From Oxytricha trifallax (Eukaryota > Ciliophora > Spirotrichea > Sporadotrichida > Oxytrichidae): a stretch of DNA of 64,000 bases. The position numbers and the translations under genes were made by a program. How positions within the stretch are numbered: the stretch's first letter is position 1; each line of letters starts with the position of its first letter. This document shows positions 12,191-23,600 of this stretch, piece after piece. The notes beneath the pieces are model-generated. The model was not told the origin of the DNA. It saw nothing but the letters and a program-made list of their open reading frames with translations, and made no database searches. The stretch spans positions 20,377-84,376 of the forward strand of contig ARYC01017498.1 of assembly GCA_000711775.1 (NCBI GenBank), read 5' to 3'.

Positions 12191-13124
12191 TCTAGATTAC
12201 ATTTCTATAATTGTCTATTCAAATACTTATTATTTAAATTCATTTTCATTTTATATTAAAGTCTTCCACTTATTTTCATAAATGTAAGTTATTTTATTGC
12301 ATTTATCATACTCTTAGAATAGCAGAGCGCTTCAAAGCGTTCATTAAATACTCCTTTAAAATGGAACTGTGAATGAGATCTATCATCAAACTAAAAGTCC
12401 ACGGATAGAACGAATTATGGCATTCCCTCTTTTAATTTCTGATTAGAAATTATGCCATTGTTTAAATATTTAAATTATATTATTATTTAGAGTCCGTTGG
12501 TTAGTTAGGTCAACTTAGCAACGCTTTGCTTAGTTATCAAAACATAGCAACGGATTTATATATTAGTTATAATAAAATCATCTTAAAATTTGATATAATA
12601 TAAATACATACTACTTAATAACTTAAGATATATTTAACTCCTATAACAATAAAATACAATATTAAATACTAATCTGGTATAATGAATGTATTGATTCATT
12701 AAGGGAACATATTATTTAACAATATCTTGAATCATATAAAATAAATTAATTCTATAAAAAATTTTATTATTTAAATGTTATTTAGGAACTTTTTTCAAAG
12801 CACCTATTTAAATCTTATTATTTGGATAAGAAAAAATTATAAGCTTTATTCAAGAATATAGTATAATTCAAAACATAATCTAATAGTTCTATTTAGAATT
12901 ATCAAAAAAATAAATAAGTTATTATTTGAATCCTGAATTTTAGTATTAATATTTAATAACAGTCTAATAATATATAAAACTTTAATTTATTGTATTTAGT
13001 AAGGTTTATTTAATAATTTTAAAATTAAAAGGCACTTTATAATATTTAGATAATACATGGTAGTTAATATAGTATCGTCTAACAATACTATTTATTAGTA
13101 TTCTGTAATTTAACATTTGCAATT

Positions 13125-13990
13125 TCAGGGTATTTTATGAATAATTTAAAATAAATTTATAGCTTTAACTTATACCTTAAGAAAGGCTTTTAAATCAGTG
13201 ATTGATGTTTGACCGTAATAAGAGACGCAATTGAATTGGATCGAAGCTGGCAAAAATTTACTGAGTTCTGTTATGAGTTAAGCATCCGTATGAGAATCGT
13301 TTCCCAACGAAATTAAATACTATCTTTATAAACGCTTGACAACTACCCAAATACGTTCAATTGAGTTAAGAGCGCAACTGTTAGGAGGCAAGAAAAAAAA
13401 AATGGTTTGAAATTGCTATCGAAAACTTTTTGTGCGATTTTGCTATGATGAATTGGCAAATTGTCCATAACACAGATTCCTAAGCCTTTGGTACTTTTAA
13501 GATGTTCTAGAAATTCTTGAAACTTTAAAGAATAATTTGGGCCCTTTGTTAGTTTGTATACTAGGTACCCACGTGTACTTACAGCACCTGTTATTGTGAT
13601 GGATCGTCCTCGACTATTAGGTTTTCTATATACATGCATTATTTCGCTCAAACACGATTGGGAGTCTACTACAAGTGAATAGTGGTTTTATCAATATAGT
13701 AAAGGTTTAGACTTTTCATAAGGGCCATAGCAATCTCTATGGACTTCTCAAACTGCTCCTCTGCTATCTATTTAGATAGAAAGAACTTTCAGCGGTAAGA
13801 GTAGTTACCTTTTGTAAAAGAAATGCCGTTACGTAAATAGCAATTTCTCAACGTACAATAAGAAAAGATGCGAAACCAAAGTGATGCTTTATAATTTAAC
13901 CTTTCTCATTAATGGCAATGCTATCATTTCCCTTGAAACTTTCTCACTGCACACATACTCTATCTCTGCTGAACCTAGACATCGCTTACG
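13125..13990 (-). pseudogene. IS630/Tc1-type transposase, degraded
   Basis: The minus strand carries a transposase interrupted several times. An N-terminal helix-turn-helix-like piece (LRNCYLRNGISFTKGNYSYR) is followed by an in-frame TGA near 13793. Next come the helix FEKSIEIAMALMKSLNLYYI and the first catalytic block, which reads DKTTIH. A frame change near 13655 leads into GAVSTRGYLVY and the second catalytic Asp in CVMDNLPIHHSK. A run of ten A at 13391-13400 causes another frame change before the third block, NSCALNSIERIWVVVKR. The end is a TGA at 13125-13127. No matching TIRs and no partner genes were found beside it. It is related to, but clearly diverged from, the TBE transposases in this window. 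Confidence 0.8.
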
Positions 13991-14872
13991 ATTGTTTCCA
14001 GAATTGACTTATTTACTAATAAATTAGAATACACTCTTCCGTAATCACTAAAGAATCATTAATATCAAGGATATCCGTTAGCCTAACCTTCACGAGATCT
14101 CTTTATGACTATGCCAAACCCGCTTATTACAAATTACGGATCCATGTCTCAGATAAACTACAATTTTCTATAATAGCTTGCTACTAACACGTTTGGTTGG
14201 ATGCTTTTCTTTCTTTATGAGTTTTCTTAGATTGTTACAAGTCTTAATAACACTACCTCTTGATAAGAAGTCTAAGAAAATTAAGGTTTTTGACTTCTTT
14301 CCCTTGCTTGAAACCTCATGACTATTCAATCCTGCTTCAATCCAAATACGTTTAATATTTATTTAGCCTTATTTTGTTGTCAATTTTATGAATAATTAAT
14401 CTTTATTAGTAAAATATATTTCCAAATTTGATATAATTTTACTCTTAGTTTCGATGATTAAAATCAAGCTTTTTTATTTGCTTAGACATTATTATTGTTA
14501 TTATTACTTAATGCTGTGCAGAAATTAATACTGGGGATTAAACCAACCAGCTTATATATAATCATTAATGCTCTTTCTTCCCTTTAGTACTATTGGTTAC
14601 TTAAACATAATTTTGATCAAGGAAGAGTCTTTACTAAACGTGACATCTAGATTAAAAAAATCTTATATCAATATGTCAAAATTTTTATCAGTATAGATTT
14701 ATATTTTTTCAAATAAAATATTATGAAGATATATATTATTGATAAAATAGGAAATTTTAGAAATAAAAATAAACTTAAACTTTATTAGTAATTACAACTG
14801 TCATGAATTAGGAGTATCATTAATCATATTTTGATTTGAATTTAATATTTAATTAATTAATATAATATAATT

Positions 14873-14911
14873 AGTGGTCTAGTGGTCTGGCAGGGTCTTT
14901 AGCAGACCACT
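14873..14911. repeat. Iteron-like octamers in left TIR of SF3 element 1
   Basis: AGTGGTCT occurs twice in tandem (14873-14880, 14881-14888) and once inverted as AGACCACT (14904-14911). The mirror set lies in the right TIR (16441-16448, 16472-16479, 16480-16487). Short direct and inverted repeats beside a Rep gene are typical binding sites of Rep-type initiators; that role here is inference. Confidence 0.6.
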
Positions 14912-15032
14912 TTTGTAAATATATATATTTAATTTAATAAGTTAATATTTTACAGATGCGTTGACTGCACTAATTACTGCTCTAAACACTAGACTTTACT
15001 CCGGCACTCTCTCAGACCACGGACTGATGCTG

Positions 15033-16370
15033 TCATTTAGTCACATTCTTCTCTTTTTCACTGGCTAGGAATCTTCCATTGAGGAAGCGTGCAACCATCG
15101 CCGCTGTCATAGGGAAGGCCTCCTCTTCACTCTATGTCGGAATTTCAGATTGGCAGAGTAGACACCGAGCTTAAAAGGCATTGGCATCTTTGGGGTCCAT
15201 CTTATATAAGGGCAGAGTATTCGAAGTGAATACAGTGAAGCAGCCAATGTACTTGTATTCCACGCCGCCGTACTTCTAACCAATAGACATCTCTTCACCT
15301 TCCATCAACCGTTTCATCCCTGCTATCCCAGTTGATCCAAATGCTTTGGTGAGATTGATCTTGTTTGCGACTAGAATCTGTGGCTCGCACACCTTGACTT
15401 GCTTCATAGGGACGTGAAAATGTGATTTAGACTGCACGTTCTATTCATATACGAATATCTCCTCCAGAATGTGAGTGACTTTTGTCTTCCCAGTATTGGT
15501 GGGCCCATATATCCATAAGCTGTGAATCTTACTGTTCTTGCACTTGATTAGGAGCTCGTAAAGGGCATCAATAATGTGGAGATAACCCATTGCTTTCAGA
15601 TCGGCATCTTTAAGGGTACTAGTCTCATCTCCATTATTTCTTAGTTCTGCGATAAAGTACTGGAGTGATGTTATTACAGGAACCTTCTCCTTAATGGCGA
15701 TTCCCGATTTCTAGATTACTTGATCGGCGAAGTTGATTTAACTGTATGACTTTGCAATGGCCACTTGCTGAGCTATATCATGAGCCTTCATCTTATTCTA
15801 GTCATCTTTTGACGAAGCCGATCCCGAGAGCCTCTCAATCATATAGTCATTTGTCAAATGCATAACACCTCTGGCCCCGCACTCCTGATTCTACAATTCC
15901 TTTTGCTACTTAGCATTCTGTTTGGCGAGGAACTGCTAGTAATGCTGAGGGGTGCCCGTATATCAGCTTTATTTCATCCACTGCTGATGCGAATTAATCG
16001 AATGTCTGATAGGCGAGAAGCTTGATGGTTAGTTCCAACTCTGCTATAATACCCGCACCCCTGCGCCTCTTTTCAGTGAATTATGACTTGTTTGCTCCGG
16101 TTGAATCTGTCTTAAAGAGAATACAGAGGTAGTACATCTAATTTGAACGATCAGTGTAGACTTCGATGTGACTAAACCCCGCATTTTGACTCATCATTAC
16201 GCGCTGGCACTGCTTTAAGAGCTCTAGCTACCCTCATTCTGCACCTGTAATATGAATTAGTGGCGGTTGTGAGACATTATTCTTGCTTTACTGTCAGAGT
16301 CCTCCACGCTGATATAAGTTTATAGTGGTCTCTCAGTCAATTGAATATCCGTCTTTGTGGTCTCCGGCAT
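15033..16370 (-). CDS. Rep-like superfamily-3 helicase, with frame breaks in N-terminal half
   Basis: The C-terminal half (about 16000 down to 15033) is one open frame ending in TGA at 15033-15035. It contains a Walker A motif LWIYGPTNTGKTK (about 15500-15535), a Walker B position reading ILVANKIN where the usual acidic pair is lost, and a motif C FTVFTSNTLP (about 15200-15240). This arrangement (GPxxTGKT, motif B, hhTSNxxP) is that of SF3 helicases of Rep and related replication initiators. The N-terminal part shows blocks such as FSHIEVYTDRSNQMYYL that align with the second copy, but has an in-frame TGA and at least one frame change. I see no convincing HUH endonuclease motifs, so the nickase function of a true Rep is unproven. 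The length of about 445 codons equals copy 2. Confidence 0.8.
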
Positions 16371-16656
16371 GTTGACTCCACTAGTAGTCAACGCATCTGT
16401 AAAATATTAATTTATTAAATTAAATATATATATTTACAAAAGTGGTCTGCTAAAGACCCTGCCAGAGCACCAGACCACTAGACCACTAATTATATTATAT
16501 TAATTGATTAATTAATTAAATATTAAATTTAAATCAAAATATGATCAATGATACTCCTAATTCATGGCAGTTGTAATTACTAGTTTTAATTTATTCGTAT
16601 TTCTAAAATTTCCTATTTTTATCTATTTTAACAATAATATATATCTTCATAATATT

Positions 16657-19600
16657 CACTTATTGTAAACCTTGCTATTCCATTATTATTATAGTAATTT
16701 AAGTGCATTCTTTTATAGTGTAGATAGCTTTAATTATTGTAAACTTTTAATCATTTGCTAAAGTTTAAAGAATTGAGAAAAAATTATTTAACTATAAACT
16801 CAAAAACAATTTACAATAGTTTTTGAATTTCTTTTGAACATTATTATTATAATTATGTTCTTCTAAATCTATGATTAATCAAGCCTATACCTTATATTTT
16901 TATTAACTTTGATTATCATCACATGTCAAATGCATCCTACTTTATCTCTCCTCTCCTCTTAGTTCAATGCTATGATTTAAAGATATTATTCCAATTTCTT
17001 CAAAATGTCATTAAAAACCTAAATTATTTTTTGCAGTTCACCATTATTTAGTAGGCAATCTCAAAAATAAAAACACCATAAAATTCATATATCATGTTTT
17101 TAACATTTCTATATAATAACACTTTAATAAATTATTTGTGAAACTTCAATTGGAATAACTTTTTTGAGTCTATATATCATTCTAGTTACTTCGTCATTAT
17201 TAGTTTATTATTTGAGATTGGTGTCAGTATCATTTTTTATATATTTTTTTCATTATATTCTACTTCTAGAACGTCAGAGCTCTTTAATTGCTTAATAGAT
17301 TTCATCATTTAGATTTCAAGTGATATATATATATTTTAAATAAAAAAATTGAAGCTTCAAATTAAGTTTAGTTAAATTCTCAATAGTAGCCAGGTCACAA
17401 TTCTCAGAGTGTAAAAATTCAAGTAGATCGAGGTTTTATGAAACTTATATTTTAGTTTATATATTCCTTAGATGAAGTAAAGCACTACATTAATGCAACA
17501 GATGGTATAAAATGAGCAGTGAATTATCAATTATTAATTATATGGTATAAAAGACCCAATTCTGTTTCTTACTTGTTTGTTTAATTACACTTTCTTTTGT
17601 TTTCAGTGTAACTTTCCTTCTATTCCTGAGAGAATTGATTATACCTGTTTCTTAATACAAAATTTGGCTTTAATTGTTCGATAGATTGTTTAAATTAAAC
17701 TTGCTATATATTCATGAATGGTGCTCTTTAGAGAGGCATCGCTGTGCATTAATGTTAATAAGTCGAGAGAATTGTATAATAAAGTGACCATATTACCCAC
17801 GTGAAAAAAAGTTGAAAGCCTATATGATCATATAGAGGTATTATATTTGTAAATTATAATGATGTAGAAAGCAAATTTTTATAAATTAAATTCTGCCAAT
17901 CTGAAGGGCACCACTCAATTTTTGTATTAAAACTTTATTTTTGTTTGTAATTCTTTGGCTTCTCAACCAATTTGTCCATTTTAAAGATTGAACTTCAGTG
18001 CACTTCTAAAAATTATTTAATCAAATAAAAATAGGGTCGAATGCCAATAGTTTTAAATCTAACTGACCATTATTTTTTTAAAAATAGAATTTAATTGGAA
18101 AATTGAATAATAAAAATGCTAGAAAAGTAATTTATTTAATCAATAACAGGCAATAAATAACTTTCTTTCTAAGTCAACTTTTTATTAACAGATTAACAGT
18201 CTTACGCAGTTTTGTTCAATATTTTAATTTTTTAGTAGTCATTTGATAATAAAAATTTAAATACTAAAATTCATTAATTAATTAAAATCAATAAAAAACC
18301 TTATATGAGTAAATAGATTGTGCTTTTCCTGTTTATCTGCAAGGTAATAGTACTAAAATCAATTATAGATGTAGATTGAAATAACATCTAAACAGATAAA
18401 CATTAATCAGCAAGATTGAGTTTTTCATTATTAGACATTAAACATATAAACATTACGATTATTATCAGCTAAATTATTTAGTATTTAATTAGTTTGATTG
18501 CAATAATTAATATCATATTCAACTAATTGATATCGTGGTTGAATTTAATCGCCTCCCATCTTGCTCTGGATCTTCCTCAATGCTATCCTTATTCTCATAT
18601 TATGCTTCCGTGTCATTTGCTCTGCTATCTCAATAAATCCTATGAAAAGATGGTTGGATAACTATACCGTGTTGAATGGGAAAGGTTCTCCTTTCTTGAG
18701 TGATTGCATCTCCAGGATACAAATTGTTATTCTCTCCATAAATGCATTCTGATCCACTTTGCTTAATTAGTGAGATGAACTTACACAACAATATAACAGG
18801 TTAACGAATTTCAAATTATGTCAAAGACGAAATTATATTGTTAGATTATGTTAAACCATTGGCAATATTAAGTAAAAATTAGATTAAGAAGCCTGAAAAC
18901 ATGTTCCAAAAAAAGATAGCAATAAATATGTTTTGCATTATCTCTCATAAATCCAATTATTTCAATATATATTTTTAAGGAATCTGTTTTGTTAAGATTA
19001 TGTTGGATCAACATTTTAAGTTACAACTTTCGAGAAAGTTTTGTTCGATTATCATACAACTTAACCAATAATATTTTATTGGTATTCCCTTACTCAATGA
19101 TTCAAACGCAAAATATATACTAAAATTAAATTACATTATATTAACAATAATTTATTATAATTTTTATAAAATAATTTACTTACACACTTCTCAATCAAAA
19201 GGACTTTATAATTCTTCTAATCATATAAATTATATTATTAATATTCATTTTGGCATAGTCTTCATTTATTTATTTTTGTGAATGTGTATAATTAGCAGAA
19301 TAGTTTGTTAATCTAGGAAACAATAAGTTAATGAAATTAAATTATTAAAATTAAAGCATATTAAACGATTGATTAAGAAAAGCAAAGAATCATAAAATGT
19401 AAATATTTGAGGTGATAGACATTATTTTAATTATATATTTTTATATGCATTTTTTCTATATCAAATAATTTATAATTAGCAAAACCAAAAGTATTTAAAG
19501 TATTGAGCTTAATTATGCTTAATGGAACGAGCACCTCAAATATGGATTAAATTTCATAATTTCGCGGGCACTTGGGAATTATTTTTATGGAAAACCTCAA

Positions 19601-19757
19601 AGGTTTTAACTTAAATATATTTTATAAATGTGAAATTGGCAATGTTTTTCAAATCATTATATTTTTCCTTTTAATATTTTATCATTTGAATTTTGCTTTA
19701 ATAGACATTTAATATGCCAAGCACAATGATATTTCAAAGGCTTTTGGTATATCCTCG
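16657..19757. other. AT-rich stretch, one weak coding-like patch
   Basis: No gene is assigned. Around 18530-18780 the base composition is more balanced, and the minus strand reads protein-like pieces in two frames (for example LYPGDAITQERRTF and IEIAEQMTRKHNMRIRIAL), which could be a small coding segment with an indel. The evidence is too thin for a gene call. The remainder is A/T-rich with no repeats or RNA genes that I can recognise. Confidence 0.35.
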
Positions 19758-20130
19758 ATGTCAGGCGTCATAATTATATATATTACGGCAAAATTAACCA
19801 ACTACAATTACACCTATATCTATATAGTCCAGGATCAATATCTAGACACTATTGTTCAAGTAAAAATATATATCATGCTGAACATTGCATTTCACAAGCT
19901 GGTCCTTTATGAAATAGTTAGCACTAAATTGGATGATTTTTAGAAATCTAATATATCTCCTCTTTATGTAAGAAACGGCAAAGAGGCAATCAAATTATTG
20001 TGATAAATCATGGCATATCAGAGACCGATCGCATCATAATGAAATCAGTGATATTCGTAACTATCTTGAGAATTGGGTTGATCTCAGTATCTGCTGGCAT
20101 GCTAAATATTTATATGACTCGATTTATTAT
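19758..20130 (+). CDS. Coding-like segment, unknown protein
   Basis: A plus-strand frame opens at ATG 19758 and runs through two Gln-coding stop triplets to a TGA at 20001-20003, ending ..SPLYVRNGKEAIKLL. Exactly there a second frame takes over with equally protein-like sequence (CDKSWHIRDRSHHNEISDI, then NYLENWVDLSICWHAKYLY) to about 20130. A single missing base would join them. The first 30 or so residues are A/T-driven, so the real segment may start later. No domain is recognised. I interpret it as a piece of a somatic gene in germline DNA, but a transposon remnant is possible. Confidence 0.4.
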
Positions 20131-20411
20131 ATATTTTAATATTAGAAATATAATATAAATATAGATTAATATGAGTGACCTCAGTGTAAGCTTTGCTAAA
20201 AGTGTAAATATGAGCCTTCCATATGTTAGAAAATGGATTAATTTACCTTAAAAATTGTTTTATTTTTAAATATGCATATATTTAAAGAGTAAATCATTAA
20301 ATTTCCCTTATTATTTTTATTTGATTAATTAATAAAAAGATGATTAAAATTAAATTTACATAAAAACTTTTTTTAATTTTAATTACTTGACAGATATTTA
20401 TGTATAAAGCA

Positions 20412-20633
20412 ATCAATTAAAAATAGTTTTACATCTTTGAAGATAATGACTTTGGTGTCGTTGGTGATGAAATTAATGAAAATAGTAACTTGTAATATCA
20501 GATTATAAATATTGCGAATAAAAATTTATCGGGCATTAAAATCAATTATAAACGTTAAAAGGATCATTTTGAGTAGTTATGTTTGAATATTGCAACTTAC
20601 AATATAGAATTATTCAATTTAAAGAATCTATGA
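20412..20633 (+). CDS. Coding-like segment, unknown acidic protein
   Basis: A plus-strand frame reads FYIFEDNDFGVVGDEINEN and continues with good protein composition (QIINIANKNLSGIKINY.., LCLNIATYNIELFN) to a TGA at 20631-20633, using several TAA/TAG codons as Gln. It lies 280 bases downstream of the previous segment on the same strand, with A/T-rich DNA between. The two may be segments of the same gene separated by germline-limited DNA. No domain is recognised. Confidence 0.4.
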
Positions 20634-23600
20634 GCAAATTACAATCTCCTCTCAATTATGCCTCCGATTGTGTGTAAAAAACAACTTAATATTTTTTATG
20701 ATAAATGACAATTTTTGATTCAATCATTAGCCAACCTTGCCACTAAATTTTAGTATAAAATAATATTCCTCTTTATATTATGAGTTATCTTTTCATTATT
20801 GTATGATTCAAATGCTATTGACTTATAAAATATCAAAAATATCTAATTCATACACGGATTACATAAAAGTATTTTTAAAATTTGGTAATATTACATTTTA
20901 TAATTTCCTTAGCTTTCAAGGAAAATAGTGAATTACTAACTCTATTTAACTAAGTTTTATGACTTGCTAAGTTGATTTAATTAAGATATGAAACAATTAT
21001 TCCCATTTGTTTTTTTAACGTAATATATTCATTTTAAGCTAAGCTAATAATATAAAAATAAGTCGAATAATATAAATCTTATGAAGATCTATTAAAATTT
21101 ATTCACACCTATTTATAATGAAATGAAATTATGTACAAGTTAATAAGTAAAGAAGCAGGCCATTACAAAAATGAATAATATAGAAGAACATGAACATGTA
21201 AGCAGCATGCAGATTCATACATTTTCCTTTAATAACACAGCTACAACTAGCATTAAACATAAATTATTAAGTACTTCTAACCAGAAAAATGACTACTGTC
21301 AAAGAACTTTTTCTTTTTAATTCAAAGTTTGACGATTACATATAGTAAATATTATGTAGGATATAATGGGAATTTGGATTGTTGAAACATTACTTTAATT
21401 AAGGTTTTCGTTATAAATGAAACTAAATTGGGGAAATGATAGCTATAAAATGTTTTATTAAATATATTTCATAAGATTTAAATGTATAAGTAAAATATAA
21501 GAAAATTCTGAAATTATAAGTGGAAAAATAATTTACTATATAGGAGTATATTTTAAATTAGATTCTTTATAAAAATAAAATCTAATAAATATCATAAACA
21601 TCGATAACTATATAATAAGTGATAATTAACCACTTTTAGATTGAAATAAGGGAGCATATATTTAATAATCTCATGATTTTTTTATATATTTTTCTATCAA
21701 ACATTTTTAAGAATTAAGCTGCTTATCTTAATTTAGTTTAATATCTATTAAAGGAATCTCTTATTAAGAATAAAAAACTAGAAAAGAAAATTACAAAATA
21801 GGAAGATTTTGATTAAAGGAGTATATCATGAAATCTCAATTAATTAAAATTAGTTTTATTCATAAATTTTAAATATAATTTAGTTGAAGTAATGGAGAGT
21901 CAAACTATTTTATTAAGAGAATAAAATATTTTGAGTATAATTAAGGTATTTTTGGAATAATACTAAACTACAAAAGATAGTACATATTCAAAATGGAAAA
22001 CATTAACTGCTTCTACAAAATTTAAGATCCTAATATAAAGCAATAGATTAGAAGCTTAAACATACAACCTGATATATATTTTTAAGATACAGAGATTGGG
22101 TACTTTCATGATATAAATTCTCAGAATTTCAGTTTCAACAATATCATTTCATAAACAGTTTTAAAAACAGCAGAAATATACAAATGTTATGCAGGCTACT
22201 AGCTCGGAAAAACATTCAAAAAAACATAAAGTTTCATAGTCCTTAAAGTCAGGAATAAAATAATAGTAAACATTGAAGTTTCAATATTCTTAATGATTAA
22301 TTGCAAGAAGCTGATTTTTGTTGTTATTATTGAAGTAGAGTATTTGGGTCAACATTTATGCTACTAAGCTTGACCTTAAATTTACATAAAAACTTTGCTT
22401 ATTTGTTTGATAAATCTTAGCAATTAAATTTAAAAAAAAACAAATCTTAAATCGTTAAAATCAGTTTGATAATTAATTATTTTTATTAATTTAATTATTT
22501 TAAATGGTTTTATGAAATGATTTTTCCTTCTTTCATCTAGAAATTATCTTCCTTAAGCAATAATTTTAAAAGTCATATTATTGAAACTTAAGAAATTCTT
22601 TTGAAAGAGGTAATCATAGTATGTCAAGTTAAGTAATAATAAAACGGTGCTTGTAAAAAGTAATAATTTGCTCTAGATTAACATTTAATTCTATGCTAAT
22701 TTTCCTAAATCAATATTTCATTAATTAATATGTTTTGACAAACTTTTACTCATTATAATGAAAATTATTCTTGCTTTGATTGAACTTCTTATTACAAATA
22801 GGTATCAATCTTAGCAGGAAGAGTTCTTAGGATTAAATATTGATTATTGTTAACATTTTTAACACTAGGAAAGAAGAGCAAAAAGATAAAATACAACTAA
22901 GAAGTCAAGCTATTTATAGTAATAGTGGAAGCTAAACATTCTTTAAGAGATTTAATTTGTAATTAATATAAAATATATGGGTGTATTATAATCAATCAAG
23001 TCGATAAACATAAAATTATAGAATAATATAATGAAAGACTTTCTTTATATAAGAAAAAACTCTAATTATATAAATATTTATTTAAGCATTTGCTAAACTT
23101 TCATTCATATACTATGTACATTATTATTTAAAGTAATCTGTTTTTCAATAGATTTTATTGATCTCTGCGAGCTCTGTGGGGGATACTCCTACTTCGCTAG
23201 GCTCTTATCTAGTATGCATCTTGATTTAAGGGAGATGTGGAAAGGAGGGTGAGGTGGTTTTTCGGAGTTTTCTAGTTCACGACTTGCCATGTCATTGATT
23301 GCCACGTCAGCTCACTTCAGATACGTCTACGTCACGACTAAAATTGATGGTTTAATTTTAGTATTAAACAGTGAATTGATAAATATTTAATTTTTATTAT
23401 AACTCGTTAATCATCAATAGATTTTATTAGATCACTTTATTCATTTTTCTCCGAAACATAAAATTAATTATAATATCATTTTTTTTACAAACTACCATTT
23501 TTTCTTTCTAATATTGTAGCACAAACATCTCTCGTATAATTTTGACTATTTATTGCATATTTTTATCAATTTAGCATAACTTCCAAAAATCGAGAAATTT

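Larger units (their letters stand above)
14717..16656 (-). mobile_element. SF3-helicase TIR element 1 (~1.9 kb)
   Basis: The ends are inverted repeats of about 250 bp (14717-14970 and about 16388-16656), nearly identical apart from small indels. The core terminus reads TATTGATAAAATAG (14737), which is also the terminus of the second SF3 element at 37897. The TIR carries short repeated octamers. Between the TIRs is one GC-richer minus-strand gene for a superfamily-3 helicase and nothing else recognisable. There is no DDE transposase, so I infer that the element either replicates through its own Rep-like helicase or uses a transposase from elsewhere. No clear target duplication was seen. Confidence 0.85.

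Noticed and set aside
15107..15298. Minus-strand frame beginning MKRCLLVRST
   Set aside because: It is another frame of the SF3 helicase gene; the helicase frame holds motif C and ends at a TGA.
15033..16370. Calling the helicase a true HUH Rep or a viral remnant
   Set aside because: SF3 motifs are clear, but I could not find convincing HUH, HxH or YxxK motifs, no capsid gene is present, and TIRs fit a mobile element.
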